DNA from: Blastobasis lacticolella
Taxonomy: Eukaryota > Arthropoda > Insecta > Lepidoptera > Blastobasidae
DNA length: 64,000 nucleotides
NCBI GenBank assembly: GCA_905147135.1
Contig: LR990049.1
Coordinates: forward strand, 14,711,428 to 14,775,427
Direction of reading: 5' to 3'
Shown: piece by piece, positions 24,601-31,607 of the stretch
Layout of the letters: every line of letters starts with the position of its first letter
Position numbering within the stretch: position 1 is the stretch's first letter
Position numbers and translations under genes: made by a program
Notes under the pieces: model-generated
Told to the model about the DNA's origin: nothing
Database searches by the model: none
What the model saw: the letters and a program-made list of their open reading frames with translations, nothing else

Positions 24601-26279
24601 TGATTAATGTTCTATACCTTGTCTCAGATAAATTTTCCGTGGACCTTTTATTTACATACCTGGTCAATTTGCCAACACAATAGAACAGATGTGATTACAC
24701 CATGTATTAATAATTTTGCTTTAGTTTGGTAGGCAAATAACCAATTAAAAACAAGTAGGTTTAGTCTATTCGCCATAAGAAAATAGTGACACATACTTTC
24801 CCGTGGGTCCTCAACCAATCGGGTCGCATCAAATTAAAAAGCTTAGTTCAAAATAACTAGTGATTATAATATATATTTAGTAGATGAAACTGCTACCTGA
24901 AAGTAATGGTTTTGAAATTCCTGCCAACGTACTTTTGCCAACTCATAGTTGGTGTGGGCGCAAATAAAAAATTATGTTGGTACCAATAATTTTAAGAGTG
25001 ATGTCAAAATATTATTATATGGTGCAATAACTTTAATAAGAACAAAGTTATTTCTTATTATTTAATAAGAAAAAATACAAATAAAGATTCTAGTGACACT
25101 GATTAAAAAATATTACTAATGACTAAATAAACAAAAAATTTTTTTTATACATAGGCTTATTCTTTTGTAAAAACGTCTTTACCTGGAGTCATCACTATTT
25201 TCTTACAGTGAGTGGACTATAATTAGCTATTAAATTGAAAATTCATCTGAGACAAGGTTATATAAGGGATAAATGTATGGGTAACATAGTATACTATGTA
25301 TAACATCATAAAATTACATAGTGGCTTATGTCTAGCTATTAAATGATTGCATTATTTTAAGAAATATTGTTAAAATAGGTGCAGCCGTTTAGCTATGTAT
25401 AATACTATATTTTATATGTAATGTATCCATACATATAAAATATATATATGGATACATTACATATTTTATATGTATTGTCAGTTGTTGTGTCAGTTATATC
25501 TATGTTATATATCTGTATTTATGGATGGATCTCTATGGATTTCTCGCTTTCTCTTGTCTCCTCCCCACACATATGTCTGACTGTCATGGTAACTTTACTT
25601 TCCTTCCCACACATGGAAACTAGAGTGGGACAGAGTAGGGGCTCAAATTTTAAATTACTTACCTCAGTTTCATTCCTCAGTAGCCGTAAATGCAATGCTA
25701 GCAACCTTCGAATCTGCACTGCTGAACCTCTACTATGAAAAACTTTTTTCCATTGTTTTAACAGTAATTGGGAAATCGAAACCTGAAATGGATCAGAATA
25801 ATATTGAATGTCAGCACAATCACTTAACAATTCAGTACTTTAGTTGCAATAATGATTTTTCAACATACCAGCCTCGTAGAGTCTTGCTTAGCATCATAAA
25901 AGAACAGTATTTTACCAATAAGGGACGATAGCATAGCGTGGTCGTCAACATTAGTTTGGGGAAACATAATATCAAATTGTTCTCTTTCATTTTGTTTACA
26001 ATGTTTCCTAGTTAAGTAACTTCTAACATAAGCCTGGATTTTTATAGTACTGATTAGACGTCTTCTATGCTCCTATAAAATATTAGGAAATTGTATAAAC
26101 CACAAATAGGACAGTATCGATATATTATAACTCAAAACTAATAAAAAAGTAACCTCTCGCTTTTGCCTTTGTTGCTGAGATTGGAGAATCAAGGCATCTC
26201 TATCAGTTTTGTGCTGGGCACTAGCACCAGCTAGATTCTGCTGTGGCTTTCGCCTAAAATCTCCCTCGAAAGAATACAT
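46..26279 (-). CDS. Ube3c: Ube3c-type HECT E3 ubiquitin ligase (18 exons, 3' end off window)
   Basis: The protein is recognised as a UBE3C orthologue: an IQ-motif N-terminus, a long helical middle and a C-terminal HECT domain. The family extends ubiquitin chains on proteasome-bound substrates. Exons in transcript order: 26154-26279, 25869-26072, 25663-25782, 24203-24329, 23892-24045, 23109-23332, 21409-21790, 20483-20745, 19876-20126, 18518-18719, 13207-13321, 12858-12976, 12134-12245, 10012-10144, 2716-2853, 1376-1447, 977-1071, 46-206. Every junction has GT-AG and matching phase. They total 2998 bases, about 999 residues; from memory the human protein is roughly 1080. The last exon seen ends in phase 1, so coding continues left of base 46. 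The start is ATG at 26277-26279 (MYSFEGDF), which matches the conserved family N-terminus. Symbol by homology only. Confidence 0.93.
207..976. other. Ube3c intron 17, no recognised element
   Basis: Intron between the last two visible exons. It contains an AT-rich stretch near 770-800 and a minus-strand open frame at 482-706 with no recognisable content. I see nothing functional in it. Confidence 0.5.
1801..2250. repeat. 42-bp minisatellite, about 10.5 copies
   Basis: A unit starting TACCCTCACTCGGCCGTTCA recurs at 1801, 1843, 1885, 1927, 1969, 2011, 2053, 2095, 2137, 2179 and 2220. Copies are nearly identical in the middle and diverge at the right end. Because 42 is a multiple of three, several frames stay open across the array on both strands, producing spurious ORFs with a 14-residue repeat. 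It lies in the intron between Ube3c exons 15 and 16 and directly abuts a foldback MITE on its right. Confidence 0.97.
2272..2496. mobile_element. Foldback MITE with palindrome-bearing terminal inverted repeats
   Basis: The left arm (2272-2321) and the right arm (2441-2496) are inverted copies, with a small insertion in the right arm. Each arm itself contains an 18-bp palindrome: right arm 2473-2490 is the perfect ATCGTGGACGTCCACGAT, and left arm 2278-2295 has one change. Internal sequence is about 120 bases with no coding content. No clear target-site duplication is visible. Confidence 0.75.
2656..2710 (-). pseudogene. Partial duplicate of the 3' end of Ube3c exon 15
   Basis: Immediately downstream (transcript sense) of exon 15 lies a scrambled partial copy. 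It repeats the donor-side sequence CTCACCTTGA(C/G)TTGCAGC and the internal CAGCTTGCCGAGG segment, with the material between them lost. A 10-bp GGTAGAGTGC unit is doubled inside it. It is too short to code and is best read as a decayed local duplication. Confidence 0.7.
2905..3050 (+). mobile_element. RTE-type LINE fragment, upstream part
   Basis: Plus-strand translation gives MLGVSLCDRIRNEVIRKRTK followed by VIDITLRI. This is the typical C-terminal region of RTE-clade reverse transcriptases in insects. The next residues expected (KWQWAGHI-like) appear only after a gap, at 3547, so the element is interrupted by the sequence at 3060-3545. Confidence 0.7.
3060..3545 (+). mobile_element. 3' end of a second LINE, inserted inside the RTE fragment
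   Basis: An uninterrupted 55-codon frame (3113-3280) starts MQLFRKGPYASAIRIYNKIP and ends DKAYYTIDKFLNNT before a stop. This is the usual C-terminal tail of CR1/jockey-superfamily ORF2 proteins. About 260 bases of AT-rich 3' UTR-like sequence follow. Lying between two halves of an RTE fragment, it is inferred to be a nested, 5'-truncated insertion. Confidence 0.65.
3547..3778 (+). mobile_element. RTE-type LINE 3' fragment, downstream part
   Basis: Across frames it reads WQWAGQSRRTNGRWG, then RVATTYRKTQRG, then DRPLWRSLGEVYAQ, the classic RTE C-terminal motif series. Stops and frame changes show it is dead. It continues the fragment at 2905-3050. Confidence 0.75.
3779..3842 (+). repeat. tRNA-like SINE head fragment
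   Basis: A box A-like TGGTTCAGTTGGTTTA and a box B-like GGGTTCGACC lie about 40 bases apart, as in pol III SINE heads. It sits between the RTE 3' fragment and the 3' end of jockey-like copy A. It is too degenerate for a functional tRNA. Confidence 0.45.
3840..6540 (-). mobile_element. Jockey-like LINE, copy A (degenerate)
   Basis: From high to low coordinates: endonuclease pieces (GVCMFIREDICCRRL near 6440; LLDLLLTTRPSGYSISVDAP and SSDHCLV near 6200-6100), then reverse transcriptase (SGPNGIPAVVLKVCAPEL at 5400; VPKKGERSDPSNYRPIAITS; GLDIANAFDRVWH near 5050; HCYADDSTGD near 4770 with the YADD catalytic box intact), then the C-terminal tail RTLRLWNEIPGEVFPGEYN near 4000. Several frameshifts and stops break it into at least six frames. 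The 3' end is near 3840. It is head-to-head with copy B. Confidence 0.88.
6600..9490 (+). mobile_element. Jockey-like LINE, copy B (degenerate)
   Basis: A 397-codon frame (6714-7907) encodes an apurinic endonuclease domain: VDFCNIRGLHSN, LTETQI, VVLGDFNGHH, SDYCLV. The frame then breaks; an internal deletion removes the linker between FWSLSKAVEGNFC and the reverse transcriptase. RT follows (8162-9061) with SLDIAKAFDRVWH and GVPQGSVLSPTLFLLHIND, but the catalytic box reads YADA instead of YADD. An in-frame TAA at 9059 replaces the tyrosine of the F-Y-R-L-Y-N segment seen in copy A. The C-terminal tail resumes after a microsatellite insertion (9206-9280) as ARTIRMWNE and ends near 9490. Confidence 0.88.
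9206..9240 (+). repeat. Pentanucleotide microsatellite (AATAG)n
   Basis: About six tandem copies of TAGAA/AATAG interrupt the C-terminal coding tail of LINE copy B between RRFERTF and the ARTIRMWNE segment, with about 40 further unrelated bases. It is an insertion or expansion inside the element, not its 3' tail. Confidence 0.85.
9491..9910. other. GC-rich unclassified repeat-like stretch
   Basis: This stretch is much richer in G and C than its flanks and has no sustained frame of recognisable content. It contains a short inverted pair, AACACTATT/AATAGTGT, at about 9803-9822. I infer a transposon remnant but cannot assign a family. Confidence 0.35.
10500..10740 (-). mobile_element. LINE 3'-tail-like fragment
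   Basis: The segment GATGGTACGTGATCACTGCT, followed by a CGTAGACACCCGCAACA run and a GTTGTCGGCC run, matches the generic 3' tails of lepidopteran LINEs seen elsewhere in this window. No coding content. Confidence 0.45.
10920..12095. repeat. Inverted-repeat pair enclosing a Helitron-like relic
   Basis: The sequence ATGGCTTGTRAGATGAAGGA plus flanks occurs on the minus strand at about 10920-10975 and on the plus strand at about 12040-12092 (roughly 75% alike over 50 bases). Between them, 11180-11395 contains CTTCACGCAAAAACTACTGA and a tail with GCAGTCGCGG, a sequence type common in non-autonomous lepidopteran Helitron-like repeats. The rest is AT-rich and I see no gene in it. Confidence 0.4.
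13377..15638 (-). CDS. LINE ORF2: endonuclease plus reverse transcriptase, C-terminally truncated
   Basis: One uninterrupted 753-codon frame. The endonuclease domain starts near residue 45 (NAVHINAQSIPAHYSDLLAS), with SESWL, MGDFN and FSFHDLLYLSY. Reverse transcriptase motifs are GSDAVSRN, FRPGHGTTTALVKI, LLDFSNAFNTVDH, GVPQGGVLSPILFAIFINRI and HLYADDLQIY with an intact YADD. The protein stops soon after the conserved ASHGLKIN: the usual thumb and C-terminal tail are replaced by about 14 unrelated residues. It is the partner of the ORF1 at 16301-17041. It lies in the intron between Ube3c exons 10 and 11, same strand as the gene. The open frame suggests a fairly recent insertion, later 3'-truncated. 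Confidence 0.9.
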   Translation of the reverse strand: MPNSGDDQSDDFVSLSSDELNSTSSFHSIPTLAETLTSTFSDVRRNLNAVHINAQSIPAHYSDLLASFSDIEGLDAVLVSESWLKPSLPSTSYSLPGFVLLRNDRVGGGGGGVAIYLKAHLPYSIVSVSSQPPPICAGEHLFIEVTLAHSKVLLGVYYCPSRNISFFNSFETLLEDLVPTYSHVIIMGDFNTCMIRNDSRTLAFKSLANACNMHFLPLTATHYFPNCVPTLLDVMLVSSAPHAVKHGQHSAEAFSFHDLLYLSYKIRVPRAKPRVLYQRSFGAMDLDALRDHARLLDWSGVLNEDTVDEQVEAFNSILTGLYDLHAPLKAVKIKHHPAPWLTDDVRVAMRRRDSAKFRYKLRPTDENKEKYRSHRNICNKMCRDAQRRHIHVSVSNGDPSKVWKFLKSLGIGKPRGDTLPKDLDINELNRYFCSTSPLQNVTKGNTLDRISSLPLPSHPPFVFERFTDAEVERSVRAMTSNSVGSDAVSRNMVVPIIDILAPYIAHIFNTSINTKCYPRLWKEALLYPIPKKASPVSFADLRPISILSFLSKVFERLVHHQLSTFLACHNLLNPFQSGFRPGHGTTTALVKITDDIRMGMENSKVTVLALLDFSNAFNTVDHGILLAIMRSLNISGDAVEWFGSYLVGRRQRIRADESLSAWCELGAGVPQGGVLSPILFAIFINRITADLSSSCHLYADDLQIYSQSSPEKIANAINDINCDLDRIACWSASHGLKINALGYQLHALYLSIL
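15662..15689 (+). repeat. Homopolymer A tract (T tract in element sense)
   Basis: A run of about 28 A on the plus strand lies just upstream (element sense) of the LINE ORF2 start, in the 660-base inter-ORF spacer. It is not at an element end, so it is not a poly(A) tail of this LINE. Confidence 0.9.
15690..16300 (-). other. LINE inter-ORF spacer
   Basis: AT-rich sequence between the stop of ORF1 (16301) and ORF2. No frame over about 80 codons and no recognised motif. It is longer than the short spacers usual for CR1/jockey elements, so an insertion here (perhaps with the A tract) is possible. Confidence 0.4.
16301..17041 (-). CDS. LINE ORF1: coiled-coil/RRM-like nucleic-acid-binding protein
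   Basis: A 246-codon frame. Residues 1-65 are heptad-like (MEAVKKSMVEMMEMFQAKMD and following), consistent with a trimerising coiled coil. The middle reads MLLVHGVDELDKED, then IKRCHRMGRGSKKQPRPILI, the pattern of the RRM-type domain of L1/CR1-like ORF1 proteins. The tail is basic and proline-rich (PAPKARKPVKPGSSRAKR), fit for nucleic-acid binding. No CCHC knuckle. The frame is intact. The 5' end of the element is probably near 17100-17160. Confidence 0.82.
   Translation of the reverse strand: MEAVKKSMVEMMEMFQAKMDTFQESLKNSTDIVSEFSSLQSFIIAGFTTFQQQLGMLSGDVDRIEMRGRQKMLLVHGVDELDKEDTTATVTGLIAEKLKVSDFEASSIKRCHRMGRGSKKQPRPILIKFASLEMRNNIWFSKTSLKGSGVTLSEFLTKVRHDILMAVREKLGVSKCWSRDGNVYVLGSDGSRHRINTIADLQKFDAVDANTQSIPVPNPPVSVDPAPKARKPVKPGSSRAKRTTTK
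17612..17677 (+). mobile_element. Short jockey-like LINE tail fragment
   Basis: Plus-strand translation gives FNELPEEYNMEFFKEVVN, close to the C-terminal FPGEYNMEFFKKGVKRF of copy A. A 66-base relic only. Confidence 0.55.
17844..18010 (-). pseudogene. Third, heavily decayed copy of Ube3c exon 10
   Basis: The segment 17844-17920 aligns by eye to the donor half of exon 10: GCCATGGTATTATTCAACGT corresponds to GCCATAGCGTTGTTGAGCGT, followed by GGGCG(A/G)GCGCC. Beyond that it diverges until shared downstream flank (CCACCAGRTGAGATRGCGG) near 18000. The reading frame is lost. It is the most degraded of three tandem units. Confidence 0.7.
18176..18317 (-). pseudogene. Second copy of Ube3c exon 10 with a 40-bp deletion
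   Basis: The copy is nearly identical to exon 10 on both sides of one 40-base deletion, which removed the alanine/valine insert between two GGTGGCC direct repeats. The donor (CAAG/GTAGGT) is intact. The original acceptor region is gone, but a TTAG lies just before AGCCCTATACG, giving a possible 142-base exon. That exon would enter in phase 0 and leave in phase 1 like exon 10, with no stop. Its first 17 codons would be out of the original frame and the rest in it. It is probably a relic, but mutually exclusive use is not excluded. Confidence 0.8.
18518..21790 (-). CDS. Ube3c: Ube3c exons 7-10: central region
   Basis: Exon 7 (21409-21790) includes an acidic stretch, DKDDDSDSETEPN, then helices ending LLLSHRMALHKYR. 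Exon 8 (20483-20745) reads LAFKPIFIRGLWRWLSGMSH and ends in acidic SDEDEDMG. Exon 9 (19876-20126) contains LVELAYPETRPAV, a strongly conserved family segment. Exon 10 (18518-18719) reads THLLRALYVRDSRLHFC, then an alanine/valine-rich insert, PNPRQLRRPPTLNNAMALAQ. Exon 10 enters in phase 0 and leaves in phase 1. It is GC-rich compared with its neighbours and is the source of the relic copies at 17844 and 18176. Confidence 0.88.
18945..19175 (+). mobile_element. 5'-truncated jockey-like LINE 3' end
   Basis: Translation gives RRFERTFLARTIRMWSELPA followed by LDYDMGSFKRDIRRLFRGGQ, the same C-terminal tail as copies A and B, then the 3' UTR with TGGCCCGCTTGCCT. It is an independent insertion about 200 bases upstream (transcript sense) of Ube3c exon 10. 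The preceding 18780-18940 shares a tail with 51060-51195. Confidence 0.75.
19660..19790 (+). mobile_element. LINE 3'-tail fragment
   Basis: The segment GTGTTGCGAATGTCCATGAG then CGGCGGTGACCACTTACCAT matches the 3' tail of the jockey-like family at 18945-19175, with no coding part left. Confidence 0.55.
20940..21260 (-). repeat. tRNA-derived SINE (copy 1)
   Basis: Reverse orientation. The head holds box B-like GGTTTGAACCTC, next to ACTCGTACCCC, and a degenerate box A. The body has the family signatures ACTCAGAAAAGAGCCATTGG, GTAAGAGCATCAGTTAG and CCATGATCCAGGATTTGGCA. Shared with copies at 27915, 28283, 42310 and 55057. Confidence 0.8.
21940..22180 (+). repeat. tRNA-like SINE of a second family
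   Basis: Box B-like GGGTTCGATGCCC (about 22062-22074) with a box A-like run 40 bases before it, then an AT-rich body ending in AATAAATAAATATAAATAAA. It is preceded by CACTGGTTGGACAGTCTCGG, also found near 18885, so composite repeats are likely. Confidence 0.5.
22335..22480. repeat. Hairpin repeat (MITE-like)
   Basis: The left arm TATGCAACTGTCATATAAAA, GGTATTAAAACATGAGTGTC pairs with the right arm GACACGAGTGTTTTAATGCC, ATTATATGCAGTTGCATA. The loop contains CGAGGCGTAGCCGAG, itself near-palindromic. A related left arm lies at 35527-35575. Confidence 0.65.
23109..26279 (-). CDS. Ube3c: Ube3c exons 1-6: N-terminus with IQ motif
   Basis: Exon 1 (42 codons) starts MYSFEGDFRRKPQQNLAGAS and is basic and glutamine-rich. 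Exon 2 (68 codons) carries the IQ-like segment IQAYVRSYLTRKHC, a calmodulin-type binding helix known in this family. Exon 3 has the helical run QIRRLLALHLRLLRNE. Exon 4 reads VPIAVPLRMFEVFTS, and it joins exon 5 through a split glycine to give KRGYFKDLRDL. Exon 6 holds PVELFILPALGRDS. These segments follow the human N-terminal order. Introns here are short (80-1330 bases) except between exons 3 and 4. Splice phases run 0,0,0,1,0,1. Confidence 0.9.
24330..25662. other. Ube3c intron 3
   Basis: AT-rich intron. Besides the fragment at 24409 it holds a palindrome at 25411-25465: GTAATGTATCCATA pairs with TATGGATACATTAC around an AT-rich loop. No gene or other element is seen. Confidence 0.5.
24409..24480 (+). 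repeat. Short LINE-like repeat fragment
   Basis: Contains GGCACACGGTCAGATGGTCA then GATGGAAAGTGACAACCGTC; the same motif pair recurs at 43141-43200. Origin not identified. Confidence 0.35.
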
Positions 26280-27060
26280 TACTGAAACACAAGATTTTGT
26301 AAACACCAGTCAGCTGAACACAAAGTTCAAAGAAGAAAACTAAACTATCACACATACCTTTAATTTACTGCTTATATTTAAATAAAACAATATTACTTGT
26401 CCATAATATTAATCACGTATAGCAAAAGAAATAGAAAACACACCAGAATATCTCAGAATATAATAAAAATCCCCGATTTTTCAATAAATTTCTGTGCTGT
26501 GCGTGATTTGTGATTTTGACTTTTTCTTCACAAAATACAGATAACACAACAAACCCATGTAACAATGATCAATAACCACAGATAGTGCAGTTCGTTTTTG
26601 TTGGTAATTGACCGGATTGACAGCCTTCATCTATAATTCTATGTCCATGACACAGGGTGCGGTCCTTTTGACTTGCATTGACGCTCCAAATTCCATTGTA
26701 GCTTTACTGTTTATATCCTCTTTGGCGTTGTCTTATCTGCGGCCGTACAGCCGATCTCCGATAGTACACCATTATCTTGATAAAATAACCAATTGAGTAG
26801 GAACCAATCGCAGCAAAACAGAGCCAGACCTGCCTGGTTACTACTCATTTGGATTAAGATGGTGGCGTACGATAGGCGGTGCAGCCCCGGCTGTGGTTCA
26901 GGCTTGCCAGATTGGGGGTTTATTTCGTAATTTTGGTAAAAAATTGACTTTTGGGGAAAAACTGAGGGGGACAGAATCTTTGGGGAAACTTTTGAAAATA
27001 TTGAGCCTTAATTACAGTATAACTTGTTACTGTGTTACGAATGACGATAAAATGAAATCT
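26280..27060. promoter_or_regulatory. Presumed 5' flank of Ube3c
   Basis: Sequence upstream of the Ube3c start codon. No TATA box or repeat is evident. An untranslated first exon may lie here or further right; the sequence alone does not show it. The assignment rests on position. Confidence 0.3.
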
Positions 27061-27387
27061 ATAGTAGGGCCACGCTAAGTCCGAATCGCTTTAAAAAAAA
27101 TTGAAATCTCTGTATGGCAACTAATGCCATGTCTTTTATCCGTCATAGAACGTCATTCATAAAAGTCATAACAAAGAATTTGACTGCCTTGAAAAATACA
27201 GGATGTTTCATAATACATGTATAAAGCCGAAAGGGTGTTAAAGTAGAGCTTTCAAAGAGTGCACTGGCGACTTCATTTTATCCGGACATTGAATTTTATT
27301 TTAATAAAAAAAAATTTTTAAAGATAAATAACCATATCGACTACGTTGAAGCGCAGCTCTATTTCAAGTTGATGATCATATAAAAAA

Positions 27388-27815
27388 CAGGTTAATAACC
27401 TCGTGTGACCCCTATCGAAACAAAGCAACCTCCTCAAGCCTACTACCAGGAGCCTAATGCTGCGTACACACCGGGCGATGTGTGAGGCGCACCCGTTTCG
27501 GCTAACGATTGTCCGCAGTGCAGCGTGGCGGTAACATCAAACAGATAGAAGTAATCATCCAATCGCAGTTTGGGCGGATACCGAAGGCCAACAAACAAAC
27601 GTGCAAATACGAGCCCGAATCGGTTCCCAAAACTCCCAAAGATCGTTTGCTTGACCACGAAATGCAAGTATTAGACCTTAGAAGTCCAAATAATTCGGCC
27701 GACAGCCCTTCGTTGGCGTACGTTGAGTGTGTACACACCATAAGGACGAGTAATAACCTCGTGCCATTCATATCAAAACAAACCAACCTCCTTCATCTTA
27801 CTACCAGGCGTCGTA
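27388..27815. repeat. Direct repeat pair of about 65 bp
   Basis: TTAATAACCTCGTGTGACCC and the following CAACCTCC, CTACTACCAGG recur at about 27742-27812 (TAATAACCTCGTGCC, CAACCTCC, TTACTACCAGG). The 350 bases between include CTGCGTACACACCGGGCG. Probably an unclassified transposon with flanking repeats. Confidence 0.45.
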
Positions 27816-27914
27816 CTAAATGTTACCTACTTATCTACATGAATAGGCTCTACCAAATTAACTAGGAACTTGCCTACACTAATTATTTTCGATAGGTAGG
27901 TATGCTTAAATAGT

Positions 27915-28250
27915 CGGAGCGTCGGTGGCCTAAGGTTGCGGTATCCGACTCGTACGCGTGAGGTACCTGGTTCGAATCCCACTGCCGCCATGTACCACTA
28001 ACTCTTTTCTAAGTTATGCACAGTAGCTGAATACTAACCGATGCTTTTACGGTGAGGGAAATCATCGTGATGAAACTTACACATTCAGTTCAGACGACTG
28101 AATGTGTAAGTAACCATGATCCAATCTGGTCAGGTTCCCTTGGTAGCAGGGTTAGGAGCCAGGAATGTCAGATGGCAGTCGCTCCACTGCAATTAATTAC
28201 CTAATCTGCCAAATCCTAGATCATGGACCATAGTCAAGGCGGAACACGGG
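27915..28250 (+). repeat. tRNA-derived SINE (copy 2)
   Basis: Best-preserved head: box A-like GTGGCCTAAGGTTGCGG and box B GGTTCGAATCC, then the body with CATGATCCAATCTGGTCAGG and GGCAGTCGCTCCACTG. A 12-base hairpin (ACATTCAGTTCAGACGACTG and following) lies inside. It is head-on with copy 3, so the pair can form a large hairpin. Confidence 0.85.
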
Positions 28251-28282
28251 CACGGAAAATAATTTTGTGGAGAGAAAAGAAT

Positions 28283-28550
28283 TTGTTACAGTGGAGCGAC
28301 TACCATCTGACCTCCATGACCCTGCTACCAGGGGAACCTGACTAGATTGGATCATGGTTACAATTTCAGTTGCCAGAATTTGCAGATTTCATCATGATGT
28401 TTCCCTCACCATAGGAGCATCGGTTAATTTCAACTAATGTACATAACTCAGAAAAGAGTCATTGGTACATTGCCACAGCGGGATTCGAACCCGGCACCTC
28501 TCTCGCTTACGAGTCGGATACTCAACCGCCCAGCCACCAACGTTCTTGAA
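28283..28550 (-). repeat. tRNA-derived SINE (copy 3)
   Basis: Reverse copy of the same family: GGGATTCGAACCCGGCACCT (box B reversed), ACTCAGAAAAGAGTCATTGG, and CAGTGGAGCGACTACCATCT at the tail. Tail-to-tail with copy 2 across about 30 bases. Confidence 0.85.
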
Positions 28551-30195
28551 AAACATACTTAAGATAGCTACATCACTAAAACAGAATTCGTTCAATTGAT
28601 AAATCGTTCTATACAAATAAGTAGGTACTATGTCCTACTAAAATGGTTCACTCATCTAGGGACCTACGTAGCGTAGGGAACCACTTATGAGACTAGTTTT
28701 GTTGAAACAGATTACAGACAGGTTTTACTAAATACCTACATGTTTTCATGAACAGATAAAAGCGTTGTCTTTTCTGCCTATTTCCCGTCGGAAAAGAACC
28801 TCTTAACGTTACGATTAGGTACTAGCTAGGTAGCATATCTTAAAGTCTAGCTAGAACCTAGACCTTTAAAGCATGTAGGTACGTACCTTTTTAAAGTTAT
28901 TTTATGAAAACAAACAGCGTCAGGTGCCATACTTTCTTGCTTTCTTGTGGCTCGGATGACTGATAGGTATTAACTATCAAGTAAGCTTGCACTCGTATCG
29001 TAGCGTAGCTAGGTAGGTACACTCCATACACACAGATACACAACACTACGCAGGCTCTGGTTGCTATGCAATACGTAAATAGGTAGGTACCATGGTGTTT
29101 GGCCTACTGCTAGCTTGCATTCATACACAGAATAATGATTATCACAATACTTAAACGTTGAACGCTGAACACAGACAAGACTACGTTAATACTGGTACCT
29201 GAAGCTATAAATCATTCGTTCACATCGTTAACACTCTTATCACAGTTATCTTCACAATAGGTACTTAGGTATCCTACAACTACAACGCAACAATCACTTC
29301 GGTCACGCGAAAAGCTAAAAACTGAATGAACGAATACGACGCGAAAGTAGGCAAATTTCGTCAATGGAAGTCGCGCCGTGGGTCAAACCACAAAATAAAG
29401 AACGGCCCGCCAAAGTATTCTATTTTTAGATTTTGTAGATTTCAGTTTCTATTTTGATGTCAAAAGCGCCGCCACAGCTCCGGCGCCGGCCTTGACCTTG
29501 ACGGCACGTGCAAAAGGATTCGTACTTAGGGATCCGTGTTTTAGGGGTCTAACTTATTTCGCCTTTTATGTTCTCTCGTTTTATGTTCTCCTGGTAGTTG
29601 CACCATAATGTTGATTTTTTTTTATTTGTTAAAGTGAGTCTCAAGCGAATCCAACTGAGGGCTTAATAATAATCCTTATGGCGATGGCCTACATTTGCTT
29701 ATCACGATTTTATCGGGTAGTTTGGTACAATGACAGTAACCTAGACAGTAATTTCTAAAATTGTGTTTGGGTCCGTGCTCCACCTAGGTGACCTAGGTTC
29801 TCCAATTGGGTGAAGCATGGGATATTTACAGGTAAAGCTCCATCAACCAATAATCATTAAGTTAATTTTAGTTGATAAGAAATGTTCGTGAAAACGATAG
29901 GTACGATTACCTACGCGACACTGAAACATGACTGACAGACATGACATGAGAAAGCAAACTCGTAAAAAGACAAAGATGTTACATTAATTAGAGTTTGCTA
30001 CATTAATATGCTACAGTAATTTGAATAAGACTACTTTGCTATTAGTTAGGTGGTGGTGCACTTTCGTAAAAACTATGAAGTAACCTTTTGAATTAAAATC
30101 ATAGTTGATTACAATATTTTTTTGTACAGAACCCTCGAAACCAAAAAATACAAAACGGATAATTTAGACCTCCTTAATATTGCGCCTAGTACGTG
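28551..30195. other. Intergenic, no recognised gene
   Basis: Moderately AT-rich DNA with repeated TAGGTAGGTAC-type motifs. A GC-rich island with CpGs at about 29460-29510 could be promoter-like, but no adjoining exon is recognisable. Nothing else stands out. Confidence 0.4.
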
Positions 30196-30623
30196 GGGTG
30201 TCCATAAAATAAGCCAGTGCAAATACAGGCATGACGCATTTCATCTTAGTCCTCACAGTGACAACGCATCTGCTGTTCTGCATGTTTGTTGCCTGCAACC
30301 TAAATGCTTAAATCCTAGTACGTAAATAGTGTTGCTAGGTATTTTTTCAGCTATTCAAATTTAATATTCACCTTCTTGAATTCAAACATGAGTAGAATTT
30401 AATAATTACTATTAGATAGGTACTAAAATGACATCTTTCCTTATTTCGGAGCTGGCGGAAAAGTTCAACCAGAAATGCATAAACTTGTGCCAAGACTCAC
30501 CACACGCATTCAACAGGATGTAAACTGAGTGAAAAAATAGACAAATAAGTATAACAATATCGTGTAGTTTTGCTGCACTTTCCAAAAATATTAAAATCTA
30601 GTGAATGTACTTTATGGACACCC
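30196..30623. mobile_element. MITE-like element with short inverted termini
   Basis: GGGTGTCCATAAA at 30196-30208 is matched by TTTATGGACACCC at 30611-30623 (13 of 13). The 400-base interior has no frame of note. No clear target-site duplication. Confidence 0.45.
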
Positions 30624-31449
30624 TGTGATATCAGTATCCCGTACATAGTCCACCTGCTTCAGTCATGACTGCCTAGTACAATAGAAGATATGGCGCAGAC
30701 GCGAAATCAAGCTGTAACTTTTTTGCCTATTAATGTTTATTGTGTTTTCGCAATTAGTTTGAAGACTATGTACCTAGGTGCAACATTGTGTTGAAGGCAA
30801 CAAAAAATAAATAAATTAAAGTAGAAACAAACATCGAAATGTCTTGTTTTTGTGCCGGACTGCTCACGAGCTGCTTGTAATAATAATTTTATTAACCAGC
30901 CACTTGAGGTATTGATCGTAGTGATCTTTAGATTGAATTTTAAAACTCATATGAAACGGTAGGTAGAAAAGACTTAAAGGCACAAAAAATATATCCTATC
31001 TGTAACTGGTAAAATTGTATTATTCAGTTGATTGACCTGATTATGAACTTGAGTGATCTATTACAACTGATTTCTAGAGATGCGGTCTTTCGTTTTCAAA
31101 ATGTGATTATCGACATTGAAAAAGAAAAAGTTCGATAGTCATTTTCTCGGTAACTATTCCACGCACGAAAAAAATAATTGTACCTATCGTTTTAATACGT
31201 TTAGCACTCCACCCAGTTCACGGCTTTATACATGTATTATGAAACACCCTGTATTATTGAGGCGATTGGCACATTGGAGCGCAGCATTCATTCTGGCTAA
31301 ATTTGAAAATATGTGTAATTTTTATATTGTTTTATGTACAATAAATATTTAGGAATTCTCCAAACTGTTATAACCTTTTATAAAATTATATTATTTAGGT
31401 GATAATAATTTGAGAACTGAGTAACGGAATACCTATTTGACAAACCTGA

Positions 31450-31607
31450 GGGCCTATCGGCTATCTCAGTGGACAACTGAATTTGACATAAAAAAATCTG
31501 ACACTACTCTAATGTGGTAGACGCTATTGCCAGTTTTCAACGTAGATGACGTGGTGTAGAATTATCTAGTGTCAAATACAGTTGTCAACTGAGTTAGCCA
31601 ATAGCCC
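31450..31607. mobile_element. Hairpin MITE with about 38-bp inverted arms
   Basis: The left arm begins GGGCCTATCGGCTATCTCAG and runs to TGAATTTGACA; the right arm is its reverse complement with a few mismatches, ending CAACTGAGTTAGCCAATAGC. Interior about 75 bases. Noncoding. Confidence 0.7.

Larger units (their letters stand above)
27197..31253. repeat. Pair of 33-bp terminal inverted repeats 4.06 kb apart
   Basis: 27197-27229 (starting TACAGGATGTTTCATAATAC) and the reverse complement of 31221-31253 match at 32 of 33 bases. TA flanks the CAGG ends on both sides, as for Tc1/mariner-like elements. No transposase frame is visible between them. The pair may be one large non-autonomous element or two separate MITE ends. 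Confidence 0.55.

Noticed and set aside
27915..28010. Possible tRNA gene with box A and box B
   Set aside because: It is the head of a SINE with a long shared body, and the cloverleaf arms do not pair properly. The same applies at 42310 and 55057.
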